Shown here in pieces: positions 41,875 to 54,138 of a stretch of DNA of 64,000 nt. The notes beneath the pieces were generated by a model that made no database searches, was not told the DNA's origin, and saw only the letters and a program-made list of their open reading frames with translations. The position numbers and the translations under genes are program-made. Numbering within the stretch: position 1 is the stretch's first letter; every line of letters starts with the position of its first letter. Source of the stretch: Dactylis glomerata. Its lineage: Eukaryota; Streptophyta; Magnoliopsida; Poales; Poaceae. Location of the stretch: assembly GCA_007115705.1 (NCBI GenBank), contig QXEO01000382.1, positions 8,027,318 to 8,091,317 of the forward strand, given 5' to 3'.

Positions 41875-44800
41875 CCCGGTTGTTATCGTTTTTGTTTTAG
41901 GTTGATGTAGCTTTTTGGTTTGTGTCTTAGTTTAGGTTTGGTTTGAAAATGAAGTACCAAGCTTTGCCTATTTGGATACAAAAGATGAAAGAAATTGGGA
42001 GTCGATGTTTTATATGCGCTATTGTTTACGATAAAATTCATAGAAAAATCTCTATAGATCAGTATTGAGTGATTCTTGTTGGGATGGTTTTGTATTAATT
42101 TCCTCTATAATACCCCAAAAGGTAAATTATTTATTGAAATTTTAAGTGTGACTTTACAAATTGTTTTGATTCAGCTATTTTTTAGGACATATTCTGTCTT
42201 TGACTTGTTGGATGCTTCTTTTGAGTCTCAATTTGATTCTTTATGGGTCTTTTGAGCTCTCTAATATGGTATGCACTTTAGTAAATCTCTAGACATGAGG
42301 ATAAATTTTTATTTGAGAGATCTCTGGACAACAAAATTCATATATTTTTATGCATTTACAATTAACCCCACAAAAAAGAGTGGGAGAAGTTTTTGTAGTG
42401 AAGAATTTTCACAGGAAATGAAGCCAAGTTAAACCAAGGTGTATCTAAGGATGGTCAAGACCATATGCTTGAGGATGATCCATGCATCCCTCATCAATAC
42501 AAATCCCGGTTTGCAAATCTTCAAATTTTGTTTTTTGAGCACTATACGAGTTTTGTTAAACTTGGAGCGTCTAGTCTTTTTGTTTTTGTTTTTGGAGTAG
42601 CATCTATACCTTTTGTAGACCACCTTCAGTTAGTCTATTAGAATATCTTTGTGTTTCTAAAATAAAATAGATAAGAAGAAGTAAGCATAGTCTAAGAAAA
42701 GATTTTGGGAAAGGAGAAGCTAACAACTACAAGTATGACGGTATGATTGCTATGACTCTTAAGTGTAATAAATTCATTGATACTTATGGAGTTATTGCAA
42801 TGCTTTTCATTCAGTTGTAGTTCTTATGTATTCATTTTTATAAGGGATTTATCATTTGTCTTGCATCATGAGCTATTTTGATGAACAAGGTTGCTTTCTG
42901 TGAGCGATCAGCTTTCAAACTTGTAGTTGTTGGAAAGAAAAGGTGAGATGAGCTTAGTTAAGAAAAAGTTGTGGGGTGACCACAAACTTGATGGCGCAAC
43001 CCTGATTTGGGTAAGAAATGAGTGTATAATATATTTTGACATGGTGTTGTGATGGGGGTCAAACATATAATCCATGCTTACATGGTGGAAGTTTTACAAC
43101 TTTATGTTGATCTTCATCTCATTTTGGTTTTGGAGTCTAGTCGGTGTGGACTGACAATGCCAAGTGGTAAATGATTTTATATGCATGAGATCTTCTGATG
43201 CAAACCTTAACCGCTAAACGGTAAGCCATATTCTACATTTTTAAGCAGCCTAAACTATGCAAAAAGTTGAAAGCAAAAAAGCTGATTTTCAGGTCATTTG
43301 AGTATGGATAGCCATCGGTGGAAATATATGGTGTGGCTACTCGTACAAAGGGACATGAGGTACTACAAGTTTTGTATATTGGGATATTATGCATATAGGT
43401 CTGGTGCAATGGAATCATGACAAAGAATACATGTGATGATAGTCTTCATCTCTGGGGACACGAGACACCATGATATTGTGTCAAGAAGGTGTTGAACACA
43501 TGTAAGATGCTTATGATGGGGGTAGTGTAAGCCCTCCCCTTGAAAAAGCTGAGTAAGAAAAGAAACAAAGAAAGAAGAAAAATCAAAAAGAGAGAATAAG
43601 AAAGCAATGATGGCCATCTAGGAATACTTGGTTTGCATCTTTGTTCATTATAATATTTAGTGCATGCATATTCATCTTATATTACCTTTGTGATCATTGA
43701 TATATTTATGCTGCTACTTAATGATTATTGTTGCTCTAACTTTATAATGTTTCAATGCTTGAATTACACTTTGAAGTTGCAACAGTCATACATTGAAGAC
43801 ATGAAGTAATTGGTGATTTAATAAACTACAAAGCTCATGTCTTTTATCACCTTCTTGCTTGAGGATGAGCAAAGGTGAAGTTTGGGGATGTTGACGCGTG
43901 TAAAATGCATCCATGATCTTTGTAGTTTATTATGTCATATTCTTAGTTATTTGATAGTTTTATAAGGACCTCAACATGTTTTCCATTGATTTTAGGGATT
44001 TTATAAATAATCCCCTTTCATTTGGTTTTAACAATATGCATCAGATTTGCTTGTTTTTGCATATTTTTGACATTCAAGGACCTTCAAGATGTCGAACCTA
44101 ATCATCTGCCACATCATTTTTTTCCAGGAAATAGAAGACCATGAGAAAAAAAGTCAACGGGGAATGCGGCAAGTATCATAAGAGGACCCACCACACGGGC
44201 CAACTTCCTGGCCACATGGTGGGGCCCATTTGGCACCCTCATGGGTCCAAATGCTGCAAACTTTGCCTCTACGGGCTCGTCTTGACCTAAAACTAACTAT
44301 ATAAAGGATGCCCCATGCTAATTATGGCGAAAGCACTAAAATCCGTGTAGTGCCAATCTGGGGCGGTTACATGCAACCTCCAAGTCCTAACAAGGAGAGA
44401 ATGAGATGCCTCAAGGGAGAGGCTGCCTTACTTTATATAGGAGAGGGGAGGGAAGAACCTCCCTTGGTCGCCCCCGCCCCAAATAAGAAAGGTTTAGTTG
44501 GGGCCCCCAACCCCTAGTCGCCCCATCTCCTTAGCCCCCAAGGCAATGGGTTGGCCAACCTAGGGGCTTGGGCGCCTGCCTAGTAGGGAACATGTGGCCA
44601 CCCCTCTATGGTTTCACCCTAAAGGTAGCCCATGCCCGTCCTGACACCCCTATGACGATTTACACAAATCGCGAACCCAAATTTCTTCCTATAAAAGCTC
44701 ACACATTTATTGTGCAAATCTCCCGGTTTTTGTTGAATTTGGAGATCAGTTTTGAACTCATATATTTATTGTGCAACACATCTTAGCATATATATGTCAT

Positions 44801-44927
44801 CCCTAGCAGAGTAAACATTTGATAACAATTTGCTAAGAAAGGCAACAACTTCAAGCCCTGAATTCTCGAATCTCGTTGGTCTTAGGACGACAAATGGTGC
44901 TACATCTACAAGACCCTTTTTCCCGCC
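41875..44927 (+). mobile_element. Remnants of another Gypsy-like element
   Basis: AT-rich, non-coding sequence typical of a 3' internal region leads to a purine tract (GAAGTTTGGGGATGT) and an LTR-like start TGACGCGTG at 43892, with a TATA box ACTATATAAAGG near 44296. From about 44340 to 44650 a C-rich segment looks like leader or LTR sequence of yet another element. No coding domain survives. The second Gypsy element (44928) inserted into its right part. Confidence 0.45.
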
Positions 44928-45264
44928 TGACAAGGGTATAATTACTAGAGCCCGTTAGTTGAGTACCCCTGAGGCCCGTTAAGCTAGGCCCAACTGTAAT
45001 GATAGTCGAATACGAGTTATTACTGTATGTCGATATTTGTAATCTGTATCGAACTCGACCCGATCCTCGAGACCTGGCCACCTATATATAGGGGGGCCAG
45101 GAGGGGACGGTGAAGGCCAGATTGAAAGCAAGCCAGGTTGAACACCCAAGTTTACTTTCGATACACATCTATTTCGACTAACTTTACCTTCGAGTTCATC
45201 CGACGCCCTATCTCCCCGATCCTAAGTCCTTCATCTAGGACATTTGTCGAGTTAACCCTCGTCA
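44928..45264 (+). repeat. 5' LTR of the second Gypsy element
   Basis: TGACAAGGG to CTCGTCA, 337 bp, with a TATATATA core promoter at 45083-45090. Confidence 0.95.
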
Positions 45265-45266
45265 AT

Positions 45267-45284
45267 TGGCGCCGACCGTGGGGA
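45267..45284 (+). other. Primer binding site of the second Gypsy element
   Basis: TGGCGCCGACCGTGGGGA, two bases after the 5' LTR. Confidence 0.85.
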
Positions 45285-45301
45285 CTCTGGGCGTTGGAAT
45301 C

Positions 45302-48300
45302 ATGAATTCGACGGCTTTTTCGCTTTTATCCAACAGCAGTCCAGAAGTCGACGGAAGTCAAGAGGTAGAACTAACAATTGGAAGTTTGAGCATCTTCATC
45401 GGGCCGTCGGGTTCCTCTCGCCTTTCGGATCCGATGAAACAAGATCAAGATCCGTCGGCACAAGAACCCGAAACAACAATAATGATGGAGTATTCTGAAG
45501 GCTCTTCCAGCGAAGTAAATTCGCCGGTCAGCCTAGAAGAAGTGCAAAAAGAAAAGATCGCAGAAGACGACGAAGAAAAGGAAAATTTTGACGTGGAAGT
45601 CCAAATCGACGATCTCACGATCTGCCTCGACAATATCTCAGACAATTCAACAGACACATGGAAGACAGGGTTAGAGCTTTCTGAAGACAGCAACTCGATC
45701 TTTTCAAGCTTTAATAGCAACATCGGCAAGCAGTGCCAGGTACTCGCCATTGTGGGCGACAACTCAGAAGAATTCGATGAAAATAACAACCCAGTGATAA
45801 ACCCAGCAAATATCGACAGAGGAGCAAATCACCTAGCAGAAGGACAAACAGCGGAATCCCTCACAGCCAGGGAGAAAATTCGACTATCAGTCGACGAGTG
45901 GAAAATAATAAGAGAAGCCGTAGAACACGGCACGCCAATACCATCCAGCTCCAGCAAAGACATGCTTTTTGGGTATCATTACGCCCTCAGGCAGCAAGCA
46001 AAGCAATTAGCAAAGGAAAAGGTAGAGATACAAAGAAGAAAAGATTCAGCCATTGCAGCCAGTGAAGCTGCTCGTAGAGCACGAAGCGACGCATCGTACA
46101 GCAACGCAAGGAAAAATTGTCGACATGGTTCAAGGTACGATAACCTCGAGTATTCTGACAGGCAAAGTATTTCCAAAAACCTCGACTCGTCCTTCCTATC
46201 GGTCGACGAGCAGGGAAACATCCTACCAAAAACTCCTGAAGCAGCACTAGTGGCAGCACAAGCATATCTACTTACAACTCGACCAAGTCCAGGAGATCCT
46301 AGAGAACATATGCATAGAGCAGCGCTAAACGGACTCAATATGGTGGGCCACAAACTATCAGCAAAAGGAGAAGAAGCACATCACCACAAAGAAGCGCACA
46401 AAGCAAGATCACCTCGCCGTCACAATAGTCCTCGGCATAAAAGCAGCAAACACCGATCTCGATCGCCATCACCAAAACAACACGGTGGAACTCGAAGATC
46501 GCGATCCCCAAACGAAAGGCGCGACTATGAGAACGACGAAAAGGAGATGGGGGCATCGTGCTTTGCCCGTAGGGTTCGCATCATGCCAGTACCTAAGGGA
46601 TTCAAGCTACCTCATGATCAGCAAAAATACGACGGATCACAGGAACCGCAATCATGGCTCGCAGATTACTTGCAGGCAGTCCAAATACTAGGAGGAACCA
46701 AAGAAACAGCAATGCAAAGTCTGCAACTACACCTCACCGGCGCAGCAAGGTCATGGTTGAGCAAATTAGAGAAAGAATCCATTGGAAGCTGGGAAGACCT
46801 CACAAAGCAATTTACAAGCAACTTCAGGTCGACATACAAACGACCAGCATCAATAGAAGAAGTCAAGGCATGCGTACAGCAACGCGACGAAACATTACGG
46901 GCGTACATCCAAAGATGGAGCCTCATCAAAAATTCAGCAGTCGAAGTTTCAGACGAAAGAGAATAGACGCGTTCATCATTGGATTAAGGCGAAGAGACCT
47001 AGTCGAAGAGATGGGTAGAATCAAGCCAAAAACAGTGTCAGATCTCATGGACACAGCAAACAGATTTGCAGATGGAGAAGATGCGTGCAACAACAAACGG
47101 ACACGATCTCCAGAGGACGACAGAAGAAACAGATACGGAAGTCAAAGGAGACGATCCCGAATCTACGACACCTACGGCTCTCATAACCAAGTCGCCGCAG
47201 GATATAAAGACAACAGTTATCAGGGAAACGAACGCAGAAGCTCGGGATATCGCAGCTACGGAAGAGAGGAATATAAGAAGTTCCCACCAAGAGAATCCAG
47301 AGAGTACAACCCATCACCAGAGGATATGCTCAACGGGCCTTGTCATATACATTCAGCGTTCATCGACGGGAAGCGAGTATCAAGGCACGCGATGAAAGAC
47401 TGCACAACATTCTTAAAGCTACAAGAAGCAGCAATAAACAAACAAACCGAGGCAAGGCGACAAGGATTCGAAGGAAGCAACAATCCCGCGACAAACCAGC
47501 AAGGAAACAATGGAGCTCTTCAAGGACAAGACCAGCAAAATAAGGGACACGACGACGACGAAGGGTACGTCCCATCAAAAGGACACATTACAGCAATGAT
47601 ACAACCTGTGCCCAAGTCGAACAAAGAAGAAAAGAGTATAAATCGATAAGTCAATCTAGCAGTCATGTCGCCTCCAGCTACAACAGAATATCTGCATTGG
47701 TCAGAACAACCAATCGAGTTCAATAGAGAGGACCACCCCATAACAGTACCTCGGCCAGGAAACGCGCCTCTGGTACTCAAAGCTCAAATCGGCGCGTATG
47801 ATGTCGACAGAATATTCATGGACGCATGGAGTGGAATTAACCTGATATACGCGAAAACACTCAGGGCAATGCACATATCATTGGAATTCCTAAAACCAAC
47901 AGATTGCTCCTTCCATGGAATCGTACCAGGAAGTGCTAATTACCCATTGGGTCGAATAGCACTCAATGTTTGCTTCGGCAACCGACAAAACTACAGAAGG
48001 GAAAAACTAGAATTCGAAGTCATGCACTGGCCATCGCAATATCACGCGATCCTCGGGCGACCCGCGTTCTCGCGATTCATGGCAGTGCCTCACTACACAT
48101 ATTTGGTACTTAAAATGCCAGGACCAAAAGGAATAATCACAGTGAAAGGAAGCTTTGAAGTTTCAGATCTCTGCGACAGGGAATTCCACAAGATGGCGCA
48201 AAATTTTGGCGTAATAGCCAACCATGCAGAAAAAGCAAAGAGCGCGACTACAGAAGGCGTCAAGCTACTCGAAGGATGCACCGCTGAGCCCGAAACAAAG

Positions 48301-48369
48301 AAGCCACGAACAGCAACATCAGGAGAAGACACAGGCACAGAAGAGAAAGGGAAAGCTACGGCGACATAA
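45302..48369 (+). pseudogene. Gypsy gag-protease polyprotein, frameshifted and with a stop
   Basis: Sense gene of the second Gypsy element. From the ATG at 45302 an acidic N-terminus leads to a basic Arg/Ser region and the gag domain (SQEPQSWLADYLQAVQ, LHLTGAARSWLSKLE, YIQRWSLIKNSAVE, about residues 440-550). The frame ends at 46966. The true continuation is in another frame (DAFIIGLRRRDLVEEMG), so an indel lies near 46950. That second frame has an in-frame TAA at 47647-47649 and then continues with a retropepsin-like domain (VLKAQIGAYDVDRIFMDAWSGINLIYAKTL). The catalytic triplet, normally Asp-Thr/Ser/Gly-Gly, reads Asp-Ala-Trp, so the protease should be inactive. Nothing follows where reverse transcriptase should be. 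No classic CCHC knuckle is seen. Confidence 0.8.
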
Positions 48370-48657
48370 GCATCATAAAGACAATAGAGTAGAACAATAA
48401 AGGCCGTAAAAGCCACGAGTTATTCCAGGGGCAATGCCCTCTAGATCCAGAACACGGGTCACAGGCCAGATCTCTTGGGTCACCCCATGTATCTTACATT
48501 AAAAGTATAAATAAAGACAAAGCGTTCCTCATATTCGAGTCTACGAGTCTTTCAAAGAGAATATGCGGCAAACGCACGAACCATACAAATACGCCTTGAG
48601 AATAAATTTCAGACATATAGTCGCGAAATAAATAATCTCTCGCGTTCCACACATACT

Positions 48658-49584
48658 TTACAACATCGGGTTGTCAGAATCATCTACGCCTAAAGGATCT
48701 AAATAATGATACTCGCGGAAAAACGCGGCATCCGCCTCTAGAAGCCTAGCTACAAGTCTTCGAGCAGGTTGAAGCGTGTTCTCCATATGAACCCGAAGGC
48801 TAGCTCCACCGGGAGCTAAACTTAAGGACATTGTGCTATAATTCAATCTGGGGTGCCACTTGCGTATCCACCCGAGAGCAAAATTGGCACCAGCCACTAA
48901 GTTCAGTTCTATTAACCTATGAATACGATGGCTGGATCGGAAAGCATCAAGAAGAAGGGGGAAAGTTGCAGGCAAAGGATTACGGGGAAGCATAATGGAG
49001 TGCATAGTTGTAAGAGCTCGCCGGCAACCATCAACTGACTCGCCAATGTGCTGGGCACGATCTTGAAGCAATACAATGGCGCTACGGCGTCGAGGATCAG
49101 ACCACAGAGTCTCATAGCCAGTCGACATCTTCTCCAAAGCAGCATTTCGCTCAGCAACTCGACGTTCTTCAGCAGCAAAATCCAAGCAAGTACCTACAAT
49201 GACAAATATATCACAAAAGAAGTGCACAAATAGCAAAAAGAAGAAGTCGAAAGAAAACTCACATCGCAACAGCTCGCCAGCAGACTCGACAATTCCAAGA
49301 ATGAAAGATTCACATTCTTCATTGTGAACAACCTTCGCCGTCAAGCTGGAGACCTTTTCTTCAAGTGAAGAGATTTTCTTCATATAGCCGCTGGCCTGGC
49401 TAGCCTTTTTAATAGCCATCTGTGCTTGGCGTTTGGCCAAGGATAGGCGAGTCTCAAGGTCGGAAATCCTGGAAGAATATTCTTCACAGTGACTACATCG
49501 ACTAGGAGTCGACGAAATCTGAGGATTGAATCCGCGAGCAGAGGAAGGAGCAGGAGCATGAGAAGAAGGATCACTGTCACGCAT
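48658..49584 (-). CDS. Antisense retroelement gene 2 (coiled-coil protein, unknown function)
   Basis: Two exons on the minus strand, 49263-49584 and 48658-49193, have a GTGAGT donor and a TAG acceptor. They join to 858 nt, an intact 285-residue protein starting MRDSDPSSHAP. A Cys pair (CSHCEEY) is followed by a heptad-type coiled coil (about 35-90) and a second helical region after the junction (AEERRVAERNAALEKM). The C-terminal part includes LLQDRAQHIGESVDGCRRAL and ends in DDSDNPML. I recognise no catalytic motif. It lies 173 bp downstream of antisense gene 1 and could be a separate gene or the end of the same transcript. Intact frame and splice sites suggest that it was under selection until recently. 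Confidence 0.6.
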   Translation of the reverse strand: MRDSDPSSHAPAPSSARGFNPQISSTPSRCSHCEEYSSRISDLETRLSLAKRQAQMAIKKASQASGYMKKISSLEEKVSSLTAKVVHNEECESFILGIVESAGELLRCEFSFDFFFLLFVHFFCDIFVIVGTCLDFAAEERRVAERNAALEKMSTGYETLWSDPRRRSAIVLLQDRAQHIGESVDGCRRALTTMHSIMLPRNPLPATFPLLLDAFRSSHRIHRLIELNLVAGANFALGWIRKWHPRLNYSTMSLSLAPGGASLRVHMENTLQPARRLVARLLEADAAFFREYHYLDPLGVDDSDNPML

Positions 49585-49757
49585 CGACTACAAAAAGAAA
49601 GAATGGAGAAACAATTTCAGAAAGATAGCATAATACTCCATGCAAAGAAGATATATTTACATACGAGCATAACCCTCTGGCTAAGATTCTCGGGTTGCAC
49701 TTAATTGGAGTCTTTACATTCAAAAGGAGAAAACTAAGTACTACAAAGAAGCTGAAT

Positions 49758-52450
49758 CTACGCCACCTCAGCATTGTGCTCCGTGGAAGAAGGGGGCGCG
49801 GCCAGTTCCTCGCTAGAAGTTGATGGTGGCACCGGAGTTTTCAGCGCTGGAGATGGTGCAGCAGGCAAAGCAGAGGCTGCCGAAGGAGAAATTGTGTTCA
49901 GCAATGCAGGCGCCGACTTCTTCGCCTTCTCAAAAAACACCTTCATCTCGTCGCGGGTATAGCCATGAGGGGAGTTAACTTTCTCCCAGTCAAAGTCTGT
50001 ACCATGCGCAAGAGAAAGGGCAATGGCACCTTCGGCGCCGCGCTTAATGGACAGCCCCTTCAGATGGAGAGTAGGGTCTTCATCGCTGTCAAAAGTCTTG
50101 GCGAGTTCAGTCAGGTTGCCCTTCGGGATTGCCATCTTTTTCTTCGGCCACAACCCGGCAAATAGCCGTGACAGAACGCGGCCAACCAACTCAAAAGTTT
50201 CCTGGATAGATATCCAGTTCTCTTCGAGTAGGTTAACCGCATCCATAAGAGGATCATCGTCCGTTTGCAGGGACGACGGGGATACCCCTGAGAATTCTAC
50301 GCAATGGAAAAGAAAAGAAGAGGCAAGTGTCAAACAAATACACCAGTGCAACAGGGGACGAAAACAAAAGACAAGTCGAAGAACTTACTTTCGGCAGCAG
50401 TAGACATGGTGTGAAGACGCTCTGCCACGGCCTGCTCTCGTTGAGCATGCTCTTTGTTGGCATCTGCTAACGCCCTCTCAGCATTTTTCGCCTTGGCAAG
50501 CGCAGATTTTTGCGACTTCTCAGCAATTGCCTTAGCAGAGGTCGCAGCATCATAAGCTTTTTGCGAAGCTTTGAGCTCCGCTTCCAGCGACGCAATGCGA
50601 GCATTGGCTGTCGCTAAAGCAGCTGTGAAAGCAGACGAAAGGAAGTTAGAAAAACAGCAAAAGACAAAAGGGCAGAAGAAAAGTAATGATTGAATATCAA
50701 AATCGCACCTTCGGAAGATTTTGCAACCTTTAGGTACCCCGCACACTCCGTGCCCAGGGCGATAAATCTCTTGACTAAAGCCTGATAAAAGAAGAGTATA
50801 AGAGAAGAAGTGCATGAAAGGAAAGAAGGGAAAAAAAGTATCGCTCACATCATCAGAAGAAACTGTAGAAGCATGGGCCTCCAGAGAAACCTCGGCTTCT
50901 TTGGTCTTCTTCGTGCGTTTGAGGTTTCGGGCTTGAGTTTGAGAAACCTTCTTTATAGAGGCTCTGGTAGTCCTCGGAGCAACATATGGTTCGACAGGCT
51001 CCTCAGTCGCCACAGGAGAAGGTGGTGGAATAGCCGTCGCACATGTTGGTGGTTCTTCATCGTCACTGCATGAAGAGTATAAGTTATAAGCACTAGGCAA
51101 GAACAAAGCAATTGAAAAGTTCGACTACAATACTTACGATGCAAGCATGTCAAAGTACTCCATATCTTCTGCAAGAACGGGGGTTTTTTCAGCCGCTGCA
51201 GAACTCGATGAAGCAATTTCGTCGACACGTTTCCGTTTTTTGTCGACACCAACATCTTCAGCAAGAGTAGGAGGAGGAGATGTCGACGAGCTAGTCTCAT
51301 CTTCTGATTCTTCGACATCATCTCCGTCCTGACTTTCGTCAGCCTCGGGGGCTTCAGATGCAGGAGATGCTAGATCAGCAGGAAGGGGCCCTTCCTCCGG
51401 AAGAGGGGGACGAGAAACAATGAATTGGTGACCCTGCATATTAATAAATCAGCAGAGTGCAGAGGCAAAGAGTAATGCAAGTCGAAATTAAGAGAAGTTT
51501 GATAAAAGTGGATGCAGCGATGTATACCTCAGGAATAGGGTGCACGGAGTCGAAGAAATCTGCCTTCAGGTCAGCAACTGAGTGCTCCTTGGTAAGCTTG
51601 GTGAGATTCCTGACTCGCTTGTCGACATCTTCTTTCGACATCAGATCTTCAGATATGCGAGTAGGGTCCTCCAAGCCAGAATAAGTCCAAAGCTTGGTGA
51701 GGCGGTGCTGTAGGGGTTGAACTCGACGTTGTATGAAAAACGCCATGAGTTGGGTACCCGACAAAGCACCTCCTAGGCCTGTTTTCAGATTTTTAATGCG
51801 GGATAGAAGAGGAAGGATTTGAGCAACTTCCGCATCTGAGGGAAGTGAGTCCCATGACTTCAATTTCTTCACCTCTTGAGACGCGTCAAAGGAGGAAGGC
51901 TGAACTCATCTTCGGGAGAGGATCTGCGGTCCTTGATATAGAACCACTTTGTCCTCCACCCTTGGACAGACGCGGCCATAGAAAATTCAAGATATTGCGC
52001 CTCAGGGCGCACAGAAAAGACGGCTCCGCCCAGTTCGGGTTTCCTTGCCAGAGAAACATTGGGGCGGAGTCGAAAGATCGATCTCCAAAGAGCAAAGTGA
52101 GGCTCAATGCCCAAAAATGACTCGCAAAGAGTCACGAAGCAAGCAATATGCAGAAGGGAATTTGGTGTGAGCTGATGAAGCTGCACACCGTAAACAAATA
52201 GAAGCCCACGGAGAAACTCATGGGCAGGAAGGGAGAAGCCGCGAAGAAGGAAAGCAAGGAATATTACCCGATAACCGCTCGGGGGCTTCGGGATCCGTTC
52301 AGTACTTGGGAACTTGATGGAGTCCTGGGCGGCGATGAGGCCGTCTGCTGTGGCCTTCTCCACCTCCTTCTTGGTGATGGTGGAGCGAACCCAGTTGGTG
52401 GCAGAGGACTTGGCCATATCGCTCTTGGTGGCCAGATGCTTCACGCGCAT
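49758..52450 (-). pseudogene. Antisense retroelement gene 1 with PF04195-type domain, one-base frameshift
   Basis: Six exons on the minus strand: 51528-52450, 51138-51433, 50849-51065, 50709-50781, 50389-50622 and 49758-50296, all with GT-AG ends. The exon lengths add to 2282 nt; one base is missing near 51893, where the frame breaks (before LPPLTRLKR and stop), and adding one gives exactly 761 codons. Exon 1 encodes the 'putative gypsy-type transposon' domain (FLRGLLFVYGVQLHQLTPNS, HIACFVTLCESFLGIEPHF). Exons 2-3 are Ser/Glu-rich with a basic KKRKRVDE, a nuclear-signal candidate. Exon 5 is an Ala/Lys/Glu coiled coil, and exon 6 ends in a Pro/Ser-rich tail. Function in the retroelement life cycle is unknown. 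A TATA box lies 113 bp upstream. Confidence 0.7.
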
Positions 52451-52562
52451 TCAGCACAAAAGTGCGCTTGGGGGCTCCGCAAGAGAGGAAGAGGCAGAGG
52501 AGATCGGTAATGGAGGCGGCGGAGGCAACGAGCTGGTAAACAGTACGATTCCCCACTATGCC

Positions 52563-52572
52563 ATTTATATAT
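52563..52572 (-). promoter_or_regulatory. TATA box of antisense gene 1
   Basis: ATATATAAAT on the minus strand, 113 bp before the ATG at 52450. It is inside the retroelement and separate from the LTR promoter. Confidence 0.55.
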
Positions 52573-53659
52573 CTTCTGAGAGACGGATCGTGGGTTGCGA
52601 CGTGGCGCAAAGATCGGAAACGGCAGCCCACCAACGGTCAAAAATCGTGCAGCCCGTTAAACGGTCATAAAATCGTGGAAGTTACAGTGTTACCCATAAA
52701 ACGGTTCGCACTGATGAAGAGCTACGTCATCATTGACACGATAAAGTAAAGGAACAAGGATGGCGCCGACAAATGCTGAATTTATGGAAAGGATCATCTA
52801 TGAAGAATTTTTAGGTTATAGCCTTGGGGGCTGTTACTTTCAAAGTTAGTCGAATACAACTCTTCATTAAAATGGTGGACTAATACTCGACGACAAGGTG
52901 TTCTTGAAAGTATCTCGAGTTGAAGAACTTCGAAGTTGAAGTGTTTCAAGTTGAAGTACGACGAGCTACATTATGTCATGAGCCTATACTCGAAAAAATC
53001 CTTTTTTCGACTATAGCCTCGGGGGCTACTCCCATCGGGAGCGCTGAGCGCGCACCCGACGATATTCATTGGCAAAGCATTGAAGATTGGAGAAGTGTTA
53101 CTCCCATCGGGAGCGAGTTTTATGGTTGTAGAAACCCGAATATTTTCAGTCAAACTTTGACTGCGACATAAGATCCTCGAGTTGTGTTATCGCAACAAAA
53201 CTCGAATGCCGTGACTTGTCACGAAGGTAAGACCCCGGGATCCGTCCTGTGTGGCCTGGTATACGCACATGGATGCGCTCTGCTGGTATGTATCCGTGTC
53301 TACGACGCGAAGAAAATCCTGGTGGACGCACTGGGTACCCCGAGAACCACTGGGACTCATTTTTTGTAAGTCCTAAATGAGGCAAAAGAGTGAGTTTGAC
53401 CGGTATCCCGAATTCAAGTCCAAGGGGATTGAATTTGAAGTAGGTGACAAGTATCTGTTCCGGCAGTTAACTGACCTCTTGATCCGTCAGAGTTGTCAGG
53501 CTTGTTCATCAAGACCCCTTGCGAGCAAATTATCATCAATATAAGTCGAAAGACCAAGTCGAAGATTTGAAGATAAAGTCGAAGAATTGATCAAGTCGAA
53601 GATTTGAAGATTAGAGATTCAACCCGAATCTGCAATTCTGGTAGAATCTCAGGGGCTAC
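52573..53659. other. Non-coding 3' internal region of the second Gypsy element
   Basis: No gene. It holds the presumed upstream region of the antisense genes, several GTCGAA-rich stretches (for example AAGTCGAAGATTTGAAGAT repeated at 53560-53610), and the purine tract before the 3' LTR. Confidence 0.6.
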
Positions 53660-53996
53660 TGACAAGGGTATAATTACTAGAGCCCGTTAGTTGAGTACCC
53701 CTGAGGCCCGTTAAGCTAGGCCCAACTGTAATGATAGTCAAATACGAGTTATTACCGTATGTCGATATTTGTAATCTGTATCGAACTCGACCCGATCCTC
53801 GAGACCTGGTCACCTATATATAGGGGGGCCAGGAGGGGACGGTGAAGGCCAGATTGAAAGCAAGCCAGGTTGAACACCCAAGTTTACTTTCGATACACAT
53901 ATATTTCGACTAACTTTACCTTCGAGTTCATCCGACGCCCTATCTCCCCGATCCTAAGTCCTTCATCTAGGACATTTATCGAGTTAACCCTCGTCA
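53660..53996 (+). repeat. 3' LTR of the second Gypsy element
   Basis: Same length as the 5' LTR, with five substitutions; followed by the CCGCC target duplication. Confidence 0.95.
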
Positions 53997-54138
53997 CCGC
54001 CCATCGACAATTTTTCTGTACCTAAAGCAATTCTGCCGCCTCGGTAACACCCACTGTTGCACTTGAAATATGAATATCATATAAAAACAATATTGGTAAG
54101 TACATAGTTGATGGGATGAAGCTATTAACCAAAAGTTA

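Larger units (their letters stand above)
44928..53996 (+). mobile_element. Complete Gypsy element: damaged gag-protease in sense, two spliced genes in antisense
   Basis: Two 337-bp LTRs (44928-45264 and 53660-53996) are bounded by a perfect 5-bp target duplication CCGCC (44923-44927 and 53997-54001). A TGGCGCCGACCGTGGGGA primer site follows the 5' LTR, and CTCAGGGGCTAC precedes the 3' LTR. The LTRs differ by five substitutions by eye (about 1.5%). In sense there is a gag and an aspartic-protease-like domain, but no reverse transcriptase or integrase. In antisense, between the protease and the 3' LTR, are two genes with introns, one with the PF04195 'gypsy-type transposon' domain. Antisense extra genes are known in the Tat/Retand branch of Gypsy; this copy is a pol-less member. 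Confidence 0.9.

Noticed and set aside
45445..46353. Antisense ORFs opposite the gag of the second Gypsy element
   Set aside because: They mirror the sense gag and have no splice logic or domain, unlike the antisense genes at 48658-52450.
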